A stretch of DNA of 64,000 nt from Stictocephala bisonia. Its lineage: Eukaryota > Arthropoda > Insecta > Hemiptera > Membracidae. Positions 24,021 to 36,849 of the stretch are shown here, one piece after another (the first letter of the stretch is position 1; the number at the start of each line of letters is the position of its first letter). The stretch covers positions 868,001-932,000 of the forward strand of contig JAQJVL010000155.1 in NCBI GenBank assembly GCA_035578905.1, written 5' to 3'. The translations under genes and the position numbers were made by a program. Below the pieces are notes generated by a model. It did not search any database. It was given only the letters and a program-made list of their open reading frames with translations, and was not told the origin of the DNA.

Positions 24021-24819
24021 AAGACGTCAAGAAGCGTCACAAGAATGAATAGATAGCAAAAATTAACAAATCCTTGCAGAATTTAACATATCAACACTTA
24101 ACAAACGTCTTGTATAACAATTTATAAACGTTGTGCAAAATTTTAAAACAAAAGAACCACACTCAAACCATAAATCAAAACTAATGTAGCGAAGCGTAGC
24201 CTACTAAGTGTAACCAATTTTTTAGTTAATTGGGTTAATGCATTAACCTGTCTTCCAGAAAATGGTAATACTGTATATAAAAAAGAAACGATTTTTAAAT
24301 AATAATAACTTTTGATAGGTATTAAAATGTATAATAATGTATGAAACTAAATTGATTGGAAAACTAAATAGTCAACAAACTAGTTAATTTAAAACGACAA
24401 CACATTTAGTTTTTTTCAACTGGGTTTCAGTTTTATTTTGATTAAAATAGTACACATATGATATTTATACATTTTATTTCACTATCACATAAGGGGGACT
24501 GACCCAGTTTGTTTAACAAACTTAACATAAACGAATACGATAAGTAAAACACGCAAACCGACAGTTTCATATCATAATCAAACTCCATAATAAGTATAAA
24601 CCGGAAATGAACTTTTCCTTATCAGATAAATTACGTAAAATGCTTGCAGTCAATAGAAAAATAGTTGGGCTTAAAAAAAGTTCTCATCTCAAGAGAGATG
24701 AGATGAAAGTGAACGCCAAGGATTACAGAGTCATTGAAGCAACAAATTTGAATGTCAATTACTTCCAAACCGTTCCATCCGAGGGGCTTGCATTAAAATG
24801 CAAAGTATGGAAATAATGA
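24021..24819. other. AT-rich intron sequence
   Basis: Short plus-strand frame 24,607-24,816 has no motif. No repeat family was recognised. Confidence 0.35.
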
Positions 24820-25020
24820 GGTGCTCAGTGCTGAGCCCTGCGAAACACTGGAATTGTAACAAGACGGGGTGAAAAACATTTCAAAGAACCTCCAACCCCC
24901 ATATAGATCTGCTGCCGTCACGCCCCCCAATCTCCCGGCTTCGTCTCACAAAGCACTCTCTTGGCAATATTTATTCTGCTGAAATTGCCTCTTACTTTGA
25001 TTGCAGGAAGTTAACTTGTG
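24820..25020. promoter_or_regulatory. Candidate intronic enhancer island 2
   Basis: A compact GC-richer, complex block ending in CTTGGCAATATTTATTCTGC and ACTTTGATTGCAGG. The CTTTGAT is a TCF/LEF-type core. No coding frame or repeat was recognised. Regulatory function is inferred only. Confidence 0.22.
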
Positions 25021-26199
25021 TTATTTCGAGTAAACAATTAAGACAAAACTACTAATTAACAAGACCAACAATTAAAGAAAGACCAGACCATCATCAAGGA
25101 CATGTATTGGATAACAAAGCCTTTAGCATAAGGTCCTAAATTTTCATTAATCTTAAATACAAGGATCACTAAAAATAAAATTACACAGGTTAATATTTTT
25201 AATGGTGCGTCTGGTAAGTGTAATCACCCTGTTTATTTCCGCAGGATGTAATTGTGAGGAGAGAAACTTCTTGAAAGCCTGTGGTAATTTCATCCGGTGT
25301 TGCTGAACTCTAAGGCCTGAAGTAATGCCACCTTGCAGGACGCAGACGAGTACTGTGAAGAATTAGGTTGAGAAGAGAAACCTACCAATTAATAGATTTC
25401 ATTAATCCATATACCCACCAATTGTATTTTTTTTTAGTTACATGATTGAATGATTGAATTCGATTGCTTTGGGATTGAAAACCTTTCACAAAAAGAGGGT
25501 CAAGGATTTTTTTTATTGGCGATCCCATCTGAAAGATCACTTAAAGAAAACATAATAACAATACAAAACTACAAGCTTGAGTTACAGACTCAATCTAATA
25601 ATAAAACATACAAACTACAACGTTAATAAGATACAACTTGACTACGAAACTAGTAACGACAATCCTGTTACGTAGATATCAAAGAATCATCAACCCTTAA
25701 TTCTTCCAAGAATATAAATGTGTTCTTGCAGGATCTGGAGTTTAGGCAAGCCCATCATGCCTATCAATATATTATGCACGATCTTTTTGTACGAAATATT
25801 AATAACTTACTAAACTGTACATTACATCCCTTTCAATAAGGCGAAAAAAAAAGAAAAAAAACGTACTTATAACTTGAAGAATCATCGGCACAGATCGTCT
25901 TAGTTGGCAACGAAAAGAATCATTCTGTATCATCTGTCTCGGTAATTTCAACTTGAGAAGATCTGTTATAAAATATTCCGGGTCACTCTTTCACCTTCCA
26001 CGGTGAACCGTGGTTCGTGATCGAAAATACATCACATTATCTGCGTCCTCCGAACAAGATCCTTGAGACATTCTCCTGAACAAGATGAGAACACATTACC
26101 TTGAACTGCCCGCCACTCTTCTAAATAAGTAAAAAATTTTATAAGAGACCCGCCACTCTTGTTACATTAATAAAACATTACATCCAAGATTTTCCAGTG
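25021..26199. other. Intron sequence, nothing recognised
   Basis: AT-rich with an A run near 25,845-25,860. No gene or shared repeat family was seen. Confidence 0.35.
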
Positions 26200-26530
26200 G
26201 GTCAGGAATCATTCTTCAGCAGCCTTCATTGAGAAGTTGAGCATGCAATGCGACCTACGAACGGAAGGAAGTCCCAGCTATCATCTCAGGCTAATGAACC
26301 AATCTAGCAAAATAATAGTAGCTGTCCAACGCCGGTGATTTGGAGTTCCTCAGGCAGTCAGCGGCCGTCACTTGTTGGACGTTTTTATCTAAACTGGACC
26401 AAACATGTACACACCTGACTCATATTCCCTTGTATTGAACATATATTGATCGTGACGTCACGGTGACTGTGTGTGGTAGGAGTCCGAATCTGTCGCACAG
26501 GCCCTGTCCGCACGACATTCACAGTGATTT
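26200..26530. promoter_or_regulatory. Candidate intronic enhancer island 3 (AP-1 and CRE sites)
   Basis: A GC-richer block with a consensus AP-1 site TGACTCA (26,416-26,422) and, 29 bases further on, a perfect 12-bp palindrome CGTGACGTCACG (26,451-26,462) containing the full CRE TGACGTCA. Close pairing of two bZIP sites in a complex, unique block inside a transcription-factor intron suggests an enhancer. Confidence 0.35.
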
Positions 26531-27929
26531 TACGTATAATAAAAGATCTGTTTTTGAAGACCATTACTTGAATTTGAACGTTTGAACATTAAACGAATGA
26601 AAACTTACAATTTCAAAATCTTAATTACGTGCCTTCCTCGAATCCCACGTACGTACGGATAATGTTCTACCATTTCATTCAATGCAAAATAAACCAGTTC
26701 GTTTCTTCTTCCTTTGAGGAAAACAATTTTAATTGCGAAGCTAGAAGAACCTAAGTGACTGCAACCATACCGGAATATCAATAAAAATACACATTAATAG
26801 GTACAACAGATTTTGAAGAAAAACATAAACACAAAGACAATACGTACGCAGTAATACCGAGTCTGCAAGCCATTCATTAGGTTTTACGATCACAAGCGGT
26901 AAAAACAACTGACATTGAGTGAAACCTTCAATTAACTGACGTACAGGAAAAACATAGGTCTAACTGGAAACGTAAGGAATAGCATAATATGACGAGTGTG
27001 GACTTTGACAAAGTACTGTAGTAGATGTGAGGCAGATGTTCCTCTTAAACTATCAATGCACTGGTAGCCAACGGAGAACTACAGATTTTGCACCCTCTTT
27101 TGAAGAACAAAATTGTGCTACTGAGCAATCAAAAATAATATTTTGTATCTTAATAATTGTTTTATTTTAATAATCAATACTGATATTTTATAAAGTTCAA
27201 ATGAGATGAGAAAGCCTGTTGAGGACACGGAGAAGAGGAAAGAGAGGATAGGGAAGAAGATATCAGATGGTGGACAGTGTAAGGATTGAAGGGAATTATG
27301 AGATAACAAAAAGACTTGACAAAAGACTACTGCAGCCTCTGCTCAAAGCGGAAGTTGCAGCAGGACCTGCCTGAGGGTAGAACACTCCCGATGGTAATTA
27401 AGACATAAAAAAAAGGCAAAGAAAATATTCGTTATGTTTAACAAAATAAAACTGAATTTCTTGGATGGAAGCAACTTCAGGGATTGACAGTGGTGAATAG
27501 GATAAACTTAAGTCATATAGTTGTTCAATTGGTATCAGAAAATTGCATCAAAACTCTGAAAGCGAGAAACCTTGTTCAGTACTTGATATATCAGTTAAAA
27601 TCCACATATCCTGGATAGTGAATAACAGTGTAAAATACCTAATAATATCTCAACACACGTCTGGTGTTGTTAATTATTTACTTACGTACTGTTAAACCCG
27701 TTCTTGTAAGAACAGCGTCAGAGAAAATAATGTACCATTACAATCAAGCCACGTTTTAATAGATCACCTTTCGTTTCCCACGCTAGCTTCCTTCCAGTAA
27801 TTAAAGCACGCAGGTTACTTAACGATGTAAGAATAGTTTCCTAACCTCTAAACTAGCTCTGCGGCGGTTGCATAAAATACAAGTATGGACTAATTGTTCC
27901 CTTAAAAAGCACACGAAGGTTGTAGTTTG
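26531..27929. other. Intron sequence, nothing recognised
   Basis: AT-rich and complex; a short minus-strand frame (27,118-27,309) lacks any motif. Confidence 0.35.
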
Positions 27930-28145
27930 GCCTTGACTACGCCTGTTTCATGGCGCGGTCAGCTGATGCTGACGTCATCAAACAAGTTTGCTCTTCAAGC
28001 CAGTTTCCGTTCCCAGTCCGACAGGATCTCCGGGATGGTGAGGATGTCAATCTTGGCAATACAAGGAAATGATTTTGTATCGGAAACTTACGGAATGTGT
28101 GACGTAATTTCGTTTGATTGCAAAGTGCAAGCTGGGAGGCTTAAG
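27930..28145. promoter_or_regulatory. Candidate intronic enhancer island 4 (Maf-like/CRE site)
   Basis: A GC-richer block with CAGCTG (27,960-27,965) followed by TGCTGACGTCATCA (27,967-27,980), which matches a CRE-type Maf recognition element in most positions and contains TGACGTCA. The 73-codon plus-strand frame has no recognisable family. Regulatory role is inferred. Confidence 0.3.
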
Positions 28146-29179
28146 TAGGCCCCTAAACACGATCATTTTATATGTAGAACAGTTACTTTCAAACATTTAT
28201 GGATTTCTATTCGATTTTCTAGAATAAAGCATACGGAACACTAGTCACACACACTTATCCTAAAAAGCGGGTTACAATTTCAAATCCACATGTAACAATC
28301 TGTAAGCGTGAAAAGTATTCAAGTGAAGAAATATTCAACTTCAAAACGCAGAATTCAGCTAGTGACAGACAACTGGCGCTGCCTAGTGGACAATCCTGAT
28401 AACACAGAACTTAAGCACAATGTTCCCTACTACCTTTGAAATATAATTACGTAGTAGCCTATAAGTAATAATAATATATGAAATAATAAAAATCATCTTA
28501 AAACAGATTCTGTGTCGGCGCAAAATTTAAAATAGGTAATTTCAAGGATTTAACGGCAATTAGTGAAATTATAAAGCCTAACCCTAAATACATAAAATAA
28601 TTGATTATACTGTTTGTTAAATACCATAGAACGTCAGGGTGGGTGGGTAAGTTGTGTCAAAAATTACCATATAATTTAAGAAATAAATGACTTGTTAAAA
28701 ATATTTAATTAAAAAGGAGACAAAAAGTCAACAAAAATTTGTCAACAAAAAAGGAAGAATAGGTAAAGCACAAAATTTAAATAAGTTTAAATTTAACACA
28801 AATTTAAAGTTCTATAAAAATAGGTTATTTATCCCATGTCTACATACAAGTTATGTAGATTTTGTCGTATTTACTTTTTTATACAAATGAAATGTTCCAA
28901 AACAAGGAAGACACACTTTAAAAGGTACAGGAATTTTAGTGAGTCCCTTTTATGGCTAGAACAAATTAGATCAAGTTTGTCTTTGGCACTTCAAAAGTGG
29001 ACGGATCTCTTAAAATACTTATTTCTTCAAAGAATTACAAATGAGAACATCGTCACAACAAAAACATTTAAAAAAATCAAAATTCCCATTTAGTGGGTTT
29101 CTAATTAAGTGCAATTTATAAATTCATTAGGCAACTAATACGAAAAAATCCTTACGTCCTTTAGCAATGAGAATGTCAG
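28146..29179. other. AT-rich intron sequence
   Basis: Contains a short GTCAGGGTGGGTGGGTAAG (28,634-28,652), similar to the GGGTGGGT minisatellite units elsewhere. No gene. Confidence 0.35.
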
Positions 29180-29400
29180 TAGGTAGATATTTTGTGGCAA
29201 GTGCCTGACACGGCGAGGGTGGGTCTTAATCCAATTAAAAGTGGCCCGGACAGACGATATGAAGTGGCCCAGCACACGTTTCGACTCCCACGCTGAACAC
29301 GTGGGACGCCAAGCCAGACGCCAAGCGTACAGTAATCTTTCACAAAACAATTATAACAAAGGCAATAAACAGCGGTTATAACCGTTATTCTCATTATTGT
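29180..29400. promoter_or_regulatory. Candidate intronic enhancer island 5 (paired Sox sites)
   Basis: A GC-richer block with TCTTAATCCAATTAAAAGTG (homeodomain-type cores) and, at its end, two Sox-type motifs four bases apart, AACAAT (29,346-29,351) and AACAAAG (29,355-29,361), then the palindrome CGGTTATAACCG (29,373-29,384). The pair would suit binding by SoxC itself. Short minus-strand frames here have no family. Confidence 0.3.
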
Positions 29401-29439
29401 AAATTGTAAAATTATCAGCCAGTACAGCTACTGGTCTAT

Positions 29440-30027
29440 CAGGCAACCGATATATCGAATTGAAAATTATTTATCTGTATAACATTTTGCAATAACTCTT
29501 TAAGTCATGACCAAAAAATATTCATGTTATGCAGTCAGTATTAAGAATTTCTTTCTGAATGTAAAAATAAAATACATCATCTACACACAAATATTTAGGT
29601 CTGTGGGGTTGACAGAAAACAATGCAAAATAAGAATAATTATCCATTTAATTATTATGCTAATTATACAAGAATAATGTAATAACATTCGTATAGGATCA
29701 TCAACTGTTCTACCCACTGGTCTACAATAAACTAAATTTTAGTGCGTTAACTTGACGAAATAAAGTTACTTTATTATTTCAATGCATGTTTTGTACGCAT
29801 AGATGCAATTTAAACGTGTTTTTTTTTCGAATCGTGATGATTTTGTTGAGGAGACAGAATAACATCAATATTTAATTTAGTGTTATGATATACCCGGTCA
29901 AAATATCAATTTGGTCGACATTATCGAACGAAAATATCGATTCTAATATATCGTTATTTCGATACTAATATATCGAAACATATTAATCGATATTTCCGAT
30001 GTATCGATATATCGTTATCATCTCTAG
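29440..30027 (+). mobile_element. DRE-rich MITE family, copy 3
   Basis: Begins GGCAACCGATATATCGAATT, contains AATGCATGTTTTGTACGCAT and TTCGAATCGTGATGATTTTG, and ends CGATGTATCGATATATCG then TTATCATC, matching copy 1 in order and orientation. No transposase frame. Confidence 0.8.
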
Positions 30028-32816
30028 TACCTCATCAATCCTTCGAAAGTACAATGCATAACCGTCTTGTAATACGAAGCTTAATTGAACATTGCACGTA
30101 AAAAAATCTCGTAGATCCCAGATTAATCACTGGCAATTAAAGGACAGACTCTGGTGGGCGACCAATAAAACACCTACTATGATCCTTCCACCCACACAAG
30201 ACTGCACGAACGATACATTGAGGTGCAGCCGGCTCCCCCCCCCCCCGCACCAGGCACGTAGACAGGTCACGTAGAGACTCCCAGCTACTGCAACGCCGTG
30301 CACCCACTCCCAGATTATCACTAGTTATCCTGCGATACAGGCATTTCTTACGTGATCTGTTCAAAGTTTTACATATTACAGATTTATTTCTCATCAGTTA
30401 CAATTCTTCTTATTACAGTCAGTAGGTTACTAAGGTTCTATTTTGACATTTTATTTTTTCTGGTCAAAGCAAAGGTTTGTAAGCCACCTTCCTTTATCCA
30501 ATAAGAGCAGTAACATATTTTGAAAGAGATCAGCTGTTCATTTACCATTGGGCTGTTTATTATTGACACATTCTATACAATAGTCGGTCTTAGTTTGTAA
30601 CAATGACTACATTCGATGACATATACTCGTTCGAAATCCCTATTAACTCATATCGGTGTCTTAAAAATAAGTAAAACGTAATAATCATTGATGTAATGGC
30701 GACTTGGATAATATATTAAACATTCATTAATAAGGGTAGATTTACATTTATAATGTGGGATCTGAACCACGTGGCATACGTCTCCTAAAAATATCTACTA
30801 CAGATTTTTCGTCATTCCAAGATTTTAAAAAATCTAATTAAACTTATCAAAACGGAAACTAACAACAACTTTCAGAGATTCTTCCTGATTAAATTGCGAA
30901 CACACCTGGCAGTGTTTTAATGTCAATAATATGAGTGTTAGGGATTGTGACAAATTTATTGGACTTTTTGTCAATTTGAAAAACTAGGTAATACAAATAC
31001 GCCTACTACGACTGATAGTCACTGGAAACTAATAACCGTCGTTGTAATAATTTATATAATAACCAAAAATACAATTTTTGTTTATCTTGATAAAAATGTT
31101 ATTTTTGTGAAGGGCTGGTCTGGTTGTGACTCATCTAGACCGGAAGCAAATTAGCCGTCGAACAGGGAGGAGTCCAACTTCAAACAGTGGCCTACCCATT
31201 CCCACGGAAGTTGATTTTAGAAAACCAGCAATATAAAATTGACGATACTAAAAACGAAATCAATTATCTAAATAAATTAGAATGATAAAAAAAGAAATTA
31301 ACAAACCGTATGAATACATATCCAATATTGTTGACCAAACTACAGTAGTAAAGTAATAAAATATTCAAAATGCGGATAGCCTACAGATTGAATAGGATGA
31401 GCAGGAAAAGATAAAGTCCTCCGACATAACAAAATACATTCCACTAAAGTAAGGTAATAGAGTAGGCTATGCCGTTTTATGATTATCTGTCTACGAGAAA
31501 GAAAATGAGAAAAGCAATAATATCCGTTTCATTGTCGGTCAGTTTACTGAATTATGCATATCTCATTCTAAGCTACGTTTGCGACCTTTCATACCATGGA
31601 TTTCCATGTATATATTAGCCAACAGCTACCATACGATTGCATCACTTAGACTTATTTCATTTAATAAATGGTCGAAGTGAACGAAGAATCATAATTTAAC
31701 CACGTCCATTCAAGTCTTTACTGTGCTAAGTTTTTAACCCCACTCTTATACCATACCATAACACTTGCTAAACTCTAAAGGAAAAAAAAAAACTGATCAT
31801 GTACGAGGAAATCACAAGCTGTCACCCTCACAATGAATTGTAGATCTCGACAGATTTGACAGCTAATCCCCATGTAGGATCTCGATCCTTGTGGCCAAAC
31901 AAAATAGAAAACCTATTAGCTTTAATGATCCGTATGAATTATTCTAGCCAACATTTATTTTACAGGTTGTCCGACAAGCACTAGAATATTAATGGGACAA
32001 AACGCGAAGACTGTTTCGGACCGGTCACGATACTGCATGGCTGAATATATTAGCTACAACACGACATTTGGGCGAACCGAATAAATACTCGAGAAGGGTG
32101 CATTCTACTGAGTACGTTCTTTCTTCAAAACACACCTTGAAAGTACGTGTTAGATCTTGTTCAAGACACACGCACTTCGATGGTAAACATGCAACACTTC
32201 CATTCAAGACATACATCTCGGTAATTCAGTTTTAAAATCGAAAATCACAAATGAACATGTTTTATAAAAGAATAAAAATAACCATCTAACGCCATAAATA
32301 AAATTTAAAAAATAACCATCCCCCCAAGTAAATGGTATTGTAAGAGATCAAATAGTAGGCTAGTATGGTCTTGTTTTGTTAACTCGATCTGAGAAAAATT
32401 TTGGTGTAACAAACGTGAGGTGTATTCGTGCGACTACTTGAAAGACTAGTCCTACGAAAGAGAGTTTGATTGAAACTCAGCAAGCGAGAGGTTTATTCGT
32501 AGCATGGCGAGCTGACATTTTTTTGACAAATGTACACCTATACTCACTCTCCTATTGGACCTGTTGAAGAGAAGTAGCGTTCAGTAGATCTACTCGTTCT
32601 ACAGAGTTGTCGAGTGAACTGGATCACCAACGTGACAATCAGCATTAACAAACTAGACAGTGCTTGGATGTGGAGCTTTGCGTGCAAACTGGCCGTAGTC
32701 TGCGAATTTAACACTTATAAGCCCAAGTGTACAGAGTGAAGAGCCCGTGTTACTACAGATAACCTGGGCTATGGTACTCGTTCAACATTATAAATATATC
32801 TATATATATTAAATGT
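30028..32816. other. Intron sequence with a poly(C) tract
   Basis: A (C)12 run lies at 30,235-30,246 in a GC-richer patch (30,160-30,320) that yields short meaningless frames on both strands. The remainder is AT-rich without recognisable genes. Confidence 0.35.
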
Positions 32817-33235
32817 TGGCTCTAGTGGCGCAGTGCTGTAACCCAGCTACTTGGCGACAGTGTTGTGGAGATTGTAGGTGGCAGTATAGATACTAGGTTC
32901 TCTAATACCGATCGCTCAATGCTTACCATCCACGTGGACACTACTAAAGACAGGGTGTACGTTTTTGGTGGTAGTCACGGCCCGGATATTGATAATTAAA
33001 CATCAAGCTTGTCATTGGGTTAACATCAGACCAACACTATGTGGTTCGGATTCCACGTAAAGCTGTAGATCCCTTAGTTGCCATGACTATTAATAAATTG
33101 CTCTTTCAAAGTAAAAATTTACCTTAGTAACAAAACTAAATAGATCATTCACAATCATGCTACACTCGTTTAATCATTTTTATTCGCCTTAAAATACGCA
33201 ATAGACTGAGTAGGCGTCTAATTCTATATTCATAA
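32817..33235 (+). repeat. R1 repeat family, copy 3
   Basis: Starts TTGGCTCTAGTGGCGCAGTG, continues CTGTAACCCAGCTACTTGG, then TGTGGTTCGGATTCCACGTA, and ends near CTACACTCGTTTAATCATTT and GCGTCTAATTCTATAT. The left half matches 3,541-3,795. A TGGCGCAGTGC (box A-like) is at the start, but no properly spaced box B. Confidence 0.75.
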
Positions 33236-35339
33236 TAATGATGAGATGGTTGAGAGAAAAACAGTCAACAATCACATCTCCCCCGTTTTCAACCCTACTG
33301 AGGAGAACTGGTCAATATTTTAATTCAATTTGGTTTGACAAACAATTCTCAATTTAATTTTTTACTGGGACCTTTTAGGTTATCAGTGTGAAATCATGGA
33401 GGATATTCTCCATGATAAAAGTTCGACTTTTTGAAAAATACTTCTTAGGTCTAATTAACAATAAGCAATGTAACCTAACCTAAACATTCCAAAAAAGAAA
33501 TATAGATGAAAAAATCTAAAATGCTTGTTTATTTTCAACGTTTGGGAATAAATAACCCTATCTTACAGGACATATGATTAAACAAGATTTAATTAAATAG
33601 TGAAATATCACCTTAAAATAAATTTACATAAAAAAATAGTTAAATAGTTACCGGCATATAACGTTGTCATCGTTCATGTCCATGAAATAAAACCACTAGG
33701 CCTTATTATTTTTGGAGATTTATCATTTTAGATTTTCCTTTTTCTTCTTCTTTGATTTGTTGAGATTATATGCTACTTGTAAGTGCTGCTGTTATTTTTG
33801 GAAGATTTATCTTTACTCTTTTTAGTTTTAGGTATTACTGCATTTATTTAGTCATCACTTTGTTGTGACATTGTGCTCGCTGTAATATTTGCATTTGCTA
33901 TCTGTCTCGTTCTGTTACCTTTCCATTGTGAACTGAATGTAGGTTATTCATTTTTGCCATATTATTTCTGTATGAACTGATAGCTGAGGTTATGAATCAA
34001 TTTATTTCCTTAATTTAGAAACTGCATCAAAAATGTAAATTCTTAATCTGAAAGCTTATCGTTTGCTGCGTCATTTGTTTTTATGCACAACAGGAAAAAG
34101 CAGACTGCGCAATTGATATGTTAGGTGTTTATCTGGGAAACGATGCCATGACCATCAGCGTGCTGATAACTTTGAGAAATGGTAAAATTGTGGCACAAAG
34201 TCCGCTCGTGTGGCTCGGTCACGAAGTCTAGAGAGACGGAAGAGTCAAGACATGACTAACCAAGTTCGGCCTTCCATTTATCTAATGTGCCGATTCCATT
34301 ATCACATATTGACCTTCATTTACGTCGCAGTAAAGCCACACATGCTGGGCTCTCATTTGACATGTACAAACACGTGTCTTAATTTATACAGCTGTTTTAG
34401 AAAATAAAAGGCAGTGGTATTATGTATAGAGAGCTATCGATACTAAGTGTGGACAAACGAACGGTAAAAACATATATGACTTGTAACAATAATTGTAGTA
34501 AAACTAAGCCCAACTTTAAAAAACCCCTTTTATAGAATTTATTAACAGTTTTTAGAAATTAAGAAAAACTTTGATAGTTACAAGCTCAACTTAAAACACA
34601 AACCTTTCTAGACTCATCTTCATTAAATTTTTTCTAGTTTTTTAATTCTTTATTTTTAATGTAAATGTGACATCATATTTTTAATACAGTATCAATATAT
34701 TGTCCTTTTTTATTTATTATTAAATTGTTGTTACTTTTCTTTTCAAGTTTCTGTTGAATGTTTTATTGTTATTGAACATTTTTATACTAATCGACGCTAA
34801 TTTTAGGAGTTATTTAAAAACATTGCAGGTCCTTAAACACATTTAACTCATTTAACTAGTTCCTAGTTTTTACTCAATTGCATACTACTTAAAATTGTAC
34901 GCATTTAAATTTTAATACCACTTTTTATTGGAAAACTAAAGAAGCAATTAAAATATCATTTCTTTAATAGTGATCGTTCAATCTGATTTAAGTCTATATA
35001 TTTCATTAGCATAAAATATACGGTTCACTGGGTATGCATGATTTACATGTATAAATATTTAGCAAACATTTTACACTAAAATCATGGAGCTACCACAGAT
35101 CCTGTCGAAATATAAATACGAAAATACGTATTCCAAGCAGTCAAAGCTGGCTGTATTGACTCATAACCTGACTTCGAAACGAAATTTATTTAACGGAGAT
35201 AGAAAACAGCACCTTCATCAGAAGTTGGGAAGTGCTGTAAAAACATCCCCCAACTTGGTTCAAAACAAACACTCGTATCTTTGGAATCACCGAATCATGT
35301 ATTTTACTCCGCGAGAGTAAATACAATAAAAGGTGCCCG
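33236..35339. other. AT-rich intron sequence
   Basis: Short frames at 34,210-34,407 and 35,084-35,320 (plus) have no recognisable family. No shared repeats. Confidence 0.35.
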
Positions 35340-35350
35340 TTTAGACCTTC

Positions 35351-35401
35351 TGACGTCATAAGTCATAACCGACCGTTTTATCTCCGCAGTTCTTATAAAA
35401 G
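35351..35401 (+). promoter_or_regulatory. CRE plus TATA box upstream of the 115-bp array
   Basis: A TGACGTCA (35,351-35,358) is followed by TATAAAAG (35,394-35,401), with a GC-rich stretch downstream. Transcription would be expected to start around 35,425, at the edge of the first 115-bp unit. This is a classic polymerase II core promoter layout, seen on the strand opposite to SoxC. Confidence 0.4.
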
Positions 35402-35420
35402 AGAGCGGCACTCGGCGGTG

Positions 35421-36070
35421 TTTATCGCCTTCGAACTAGGTCTTGTCTGAACACGTCATCTCAACTACACGAAATAAGTGAATACTAGGGGACACCTCTG
35501 CTCGCTTCGTGTGCCAACCCCTTCAATCAGCAGTGTTTATCGCCTTCGAACTAGGTCTTGTCTGAACACGTCATCTCAACTACATGAAATAAGTGAATGC
35601 TAGGGGACACCCCTGCTCGCTTCGTGTGCCAGCCCCTTCAATCAGCAGTGTTTATCGCCTTCGAACTAGGTCTTGTCTAAACACGTCATCTCAACTACAT
35701 GAAATAAGTGAATACTAGGGGACACCCCTGCACGCTTCGTGTACCAACCCCTTCAATCAGCAGTGTTTATCGCCTTCGAACTAGGTCTTGTCTGAACACG
35801 CCATCTCAACTACACGAAATAAGTGAATACTAGTGGACACACCTGCACGCTTCGTGTGCCAACCCCTTCAATCAGCAGTGTTTATCGCCTTCGTACTAGG
35901 TCTTGTCTGAACACGTCATCTCAAATACACGAAATAAGTGAATACTAGGGGACACCCCTGCACGCTTCGCGTGCCAATCCCATAACTCGACAATGCTTAT
36001 CACCTTCAAACTGGGTCTTGCCTGAACGTGATCTGTATGTCCAGACTACGCTCTTTAGGCTACATGAAAT
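35421..36070 (+). repeat. 115-bp tandem repeat array
   Basis: TTTATCGCCTTCGAACTAGG recurs at 35,421, 35,536, 35,651, 35,766, 35,881 and, degenerate, 35,996: an exact 115-base period each time. Units also share GTCTTGTCTGAACACGTCAT, CTCAACTACACGAAATAAGT, GAATACTAGGGGACACC and CACGCTTCGTGTGCCAACCC. High similarity suggests recent expansion. Confidence 0.95.
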
Positions 36071-36849
36071 AAATGACAATCCTTATATACAGTATAATAA
36101 GTGAAGCCGTGTTGTCAACGCAACTCCTCCCTTACTTCTTGACCATTTTAAACGGTTGGGGTGTCAATGTAAATAATGACTTCCAAAAAGTTGTAACAGA
36201 GTTGGAATATATCTAAACAATGTTGTTTGTAATATTGAGGAGGTTACATATGTCATAATGTTAAACCAGGTAAGGGTGTAACCATGGTTTTAGGGCTCCG
36301 CTCTACCGAATTTTTAGTTTTCAGTGTTAATCTAATGTAGTTATTTTAATTAGTTAATTAATCTTCCAACCAAGCTGTAAACAAAAACAAATGAAAAGAA
36401 CACGTTAGAAATAGGCTAAGTAATATCACTGGGTGTTTATACTTAAAAATAGGGAGCAACACAACGTTAATACGAGTATTGAGATTTTACGTTATACAAT
36501 TAACCTAATATTATTTGTAGTCAGAAGTCACAGGCCGAGGTTTAACGAGCGCAGCGAGTGACGGGGTTGGCTGGCGAAGCGTGCAGGGTTGTCCCTTAGG
36601 CCCTAAGTCTTTATTGTAATTCTCGTTGGTAAACATGCAAAAGAGGCTTTTAAAGAAATAAAAACTTAAAAGTAGTGAGACAGGACTTGAAGTATTTGAA
36701 ACATCACTTTAAGGTACAAAATTACCTACCAAACGTCCGTATTTTAACAGTTAAAATCAAATTAGTCTTTTTATTTTGGTATCAGTAGATTGTTACAATT
36801 ATCTGTGATTCAAAAACTGTTTATTTAGCCCCTGAACTGTTTTAAGATT

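Larger units (their letters stand above)
35345..36608 (+). mobile_element. Repeat element with 115-bp tandem units and an inverted end
   Basis: The left part is five full 115-bp units plus a decayed one. The right end (GGGGTTGGCTGGCGAAGCGT then GCAGGGTTGTCCCTTAGG at about 36,562-36,600) is the reverse complement of part of the unit (GGGGACACCCCTGCACGCTT then CGTGTGCCAACCCC). The middle, from AATCCTTATATACAGTATAA, matches the element at 1,159. There is no protein-coding capacity. It is a non-autonomous element of unknown class. Confidence 0.6.

Noticed and set aside
35421..36070. CRISPR-like array or satellite DNA
   Set aside because: Units are contiguous 115-bp repeats without unique spacers, and there are only about six; the genome is eukaryotic.
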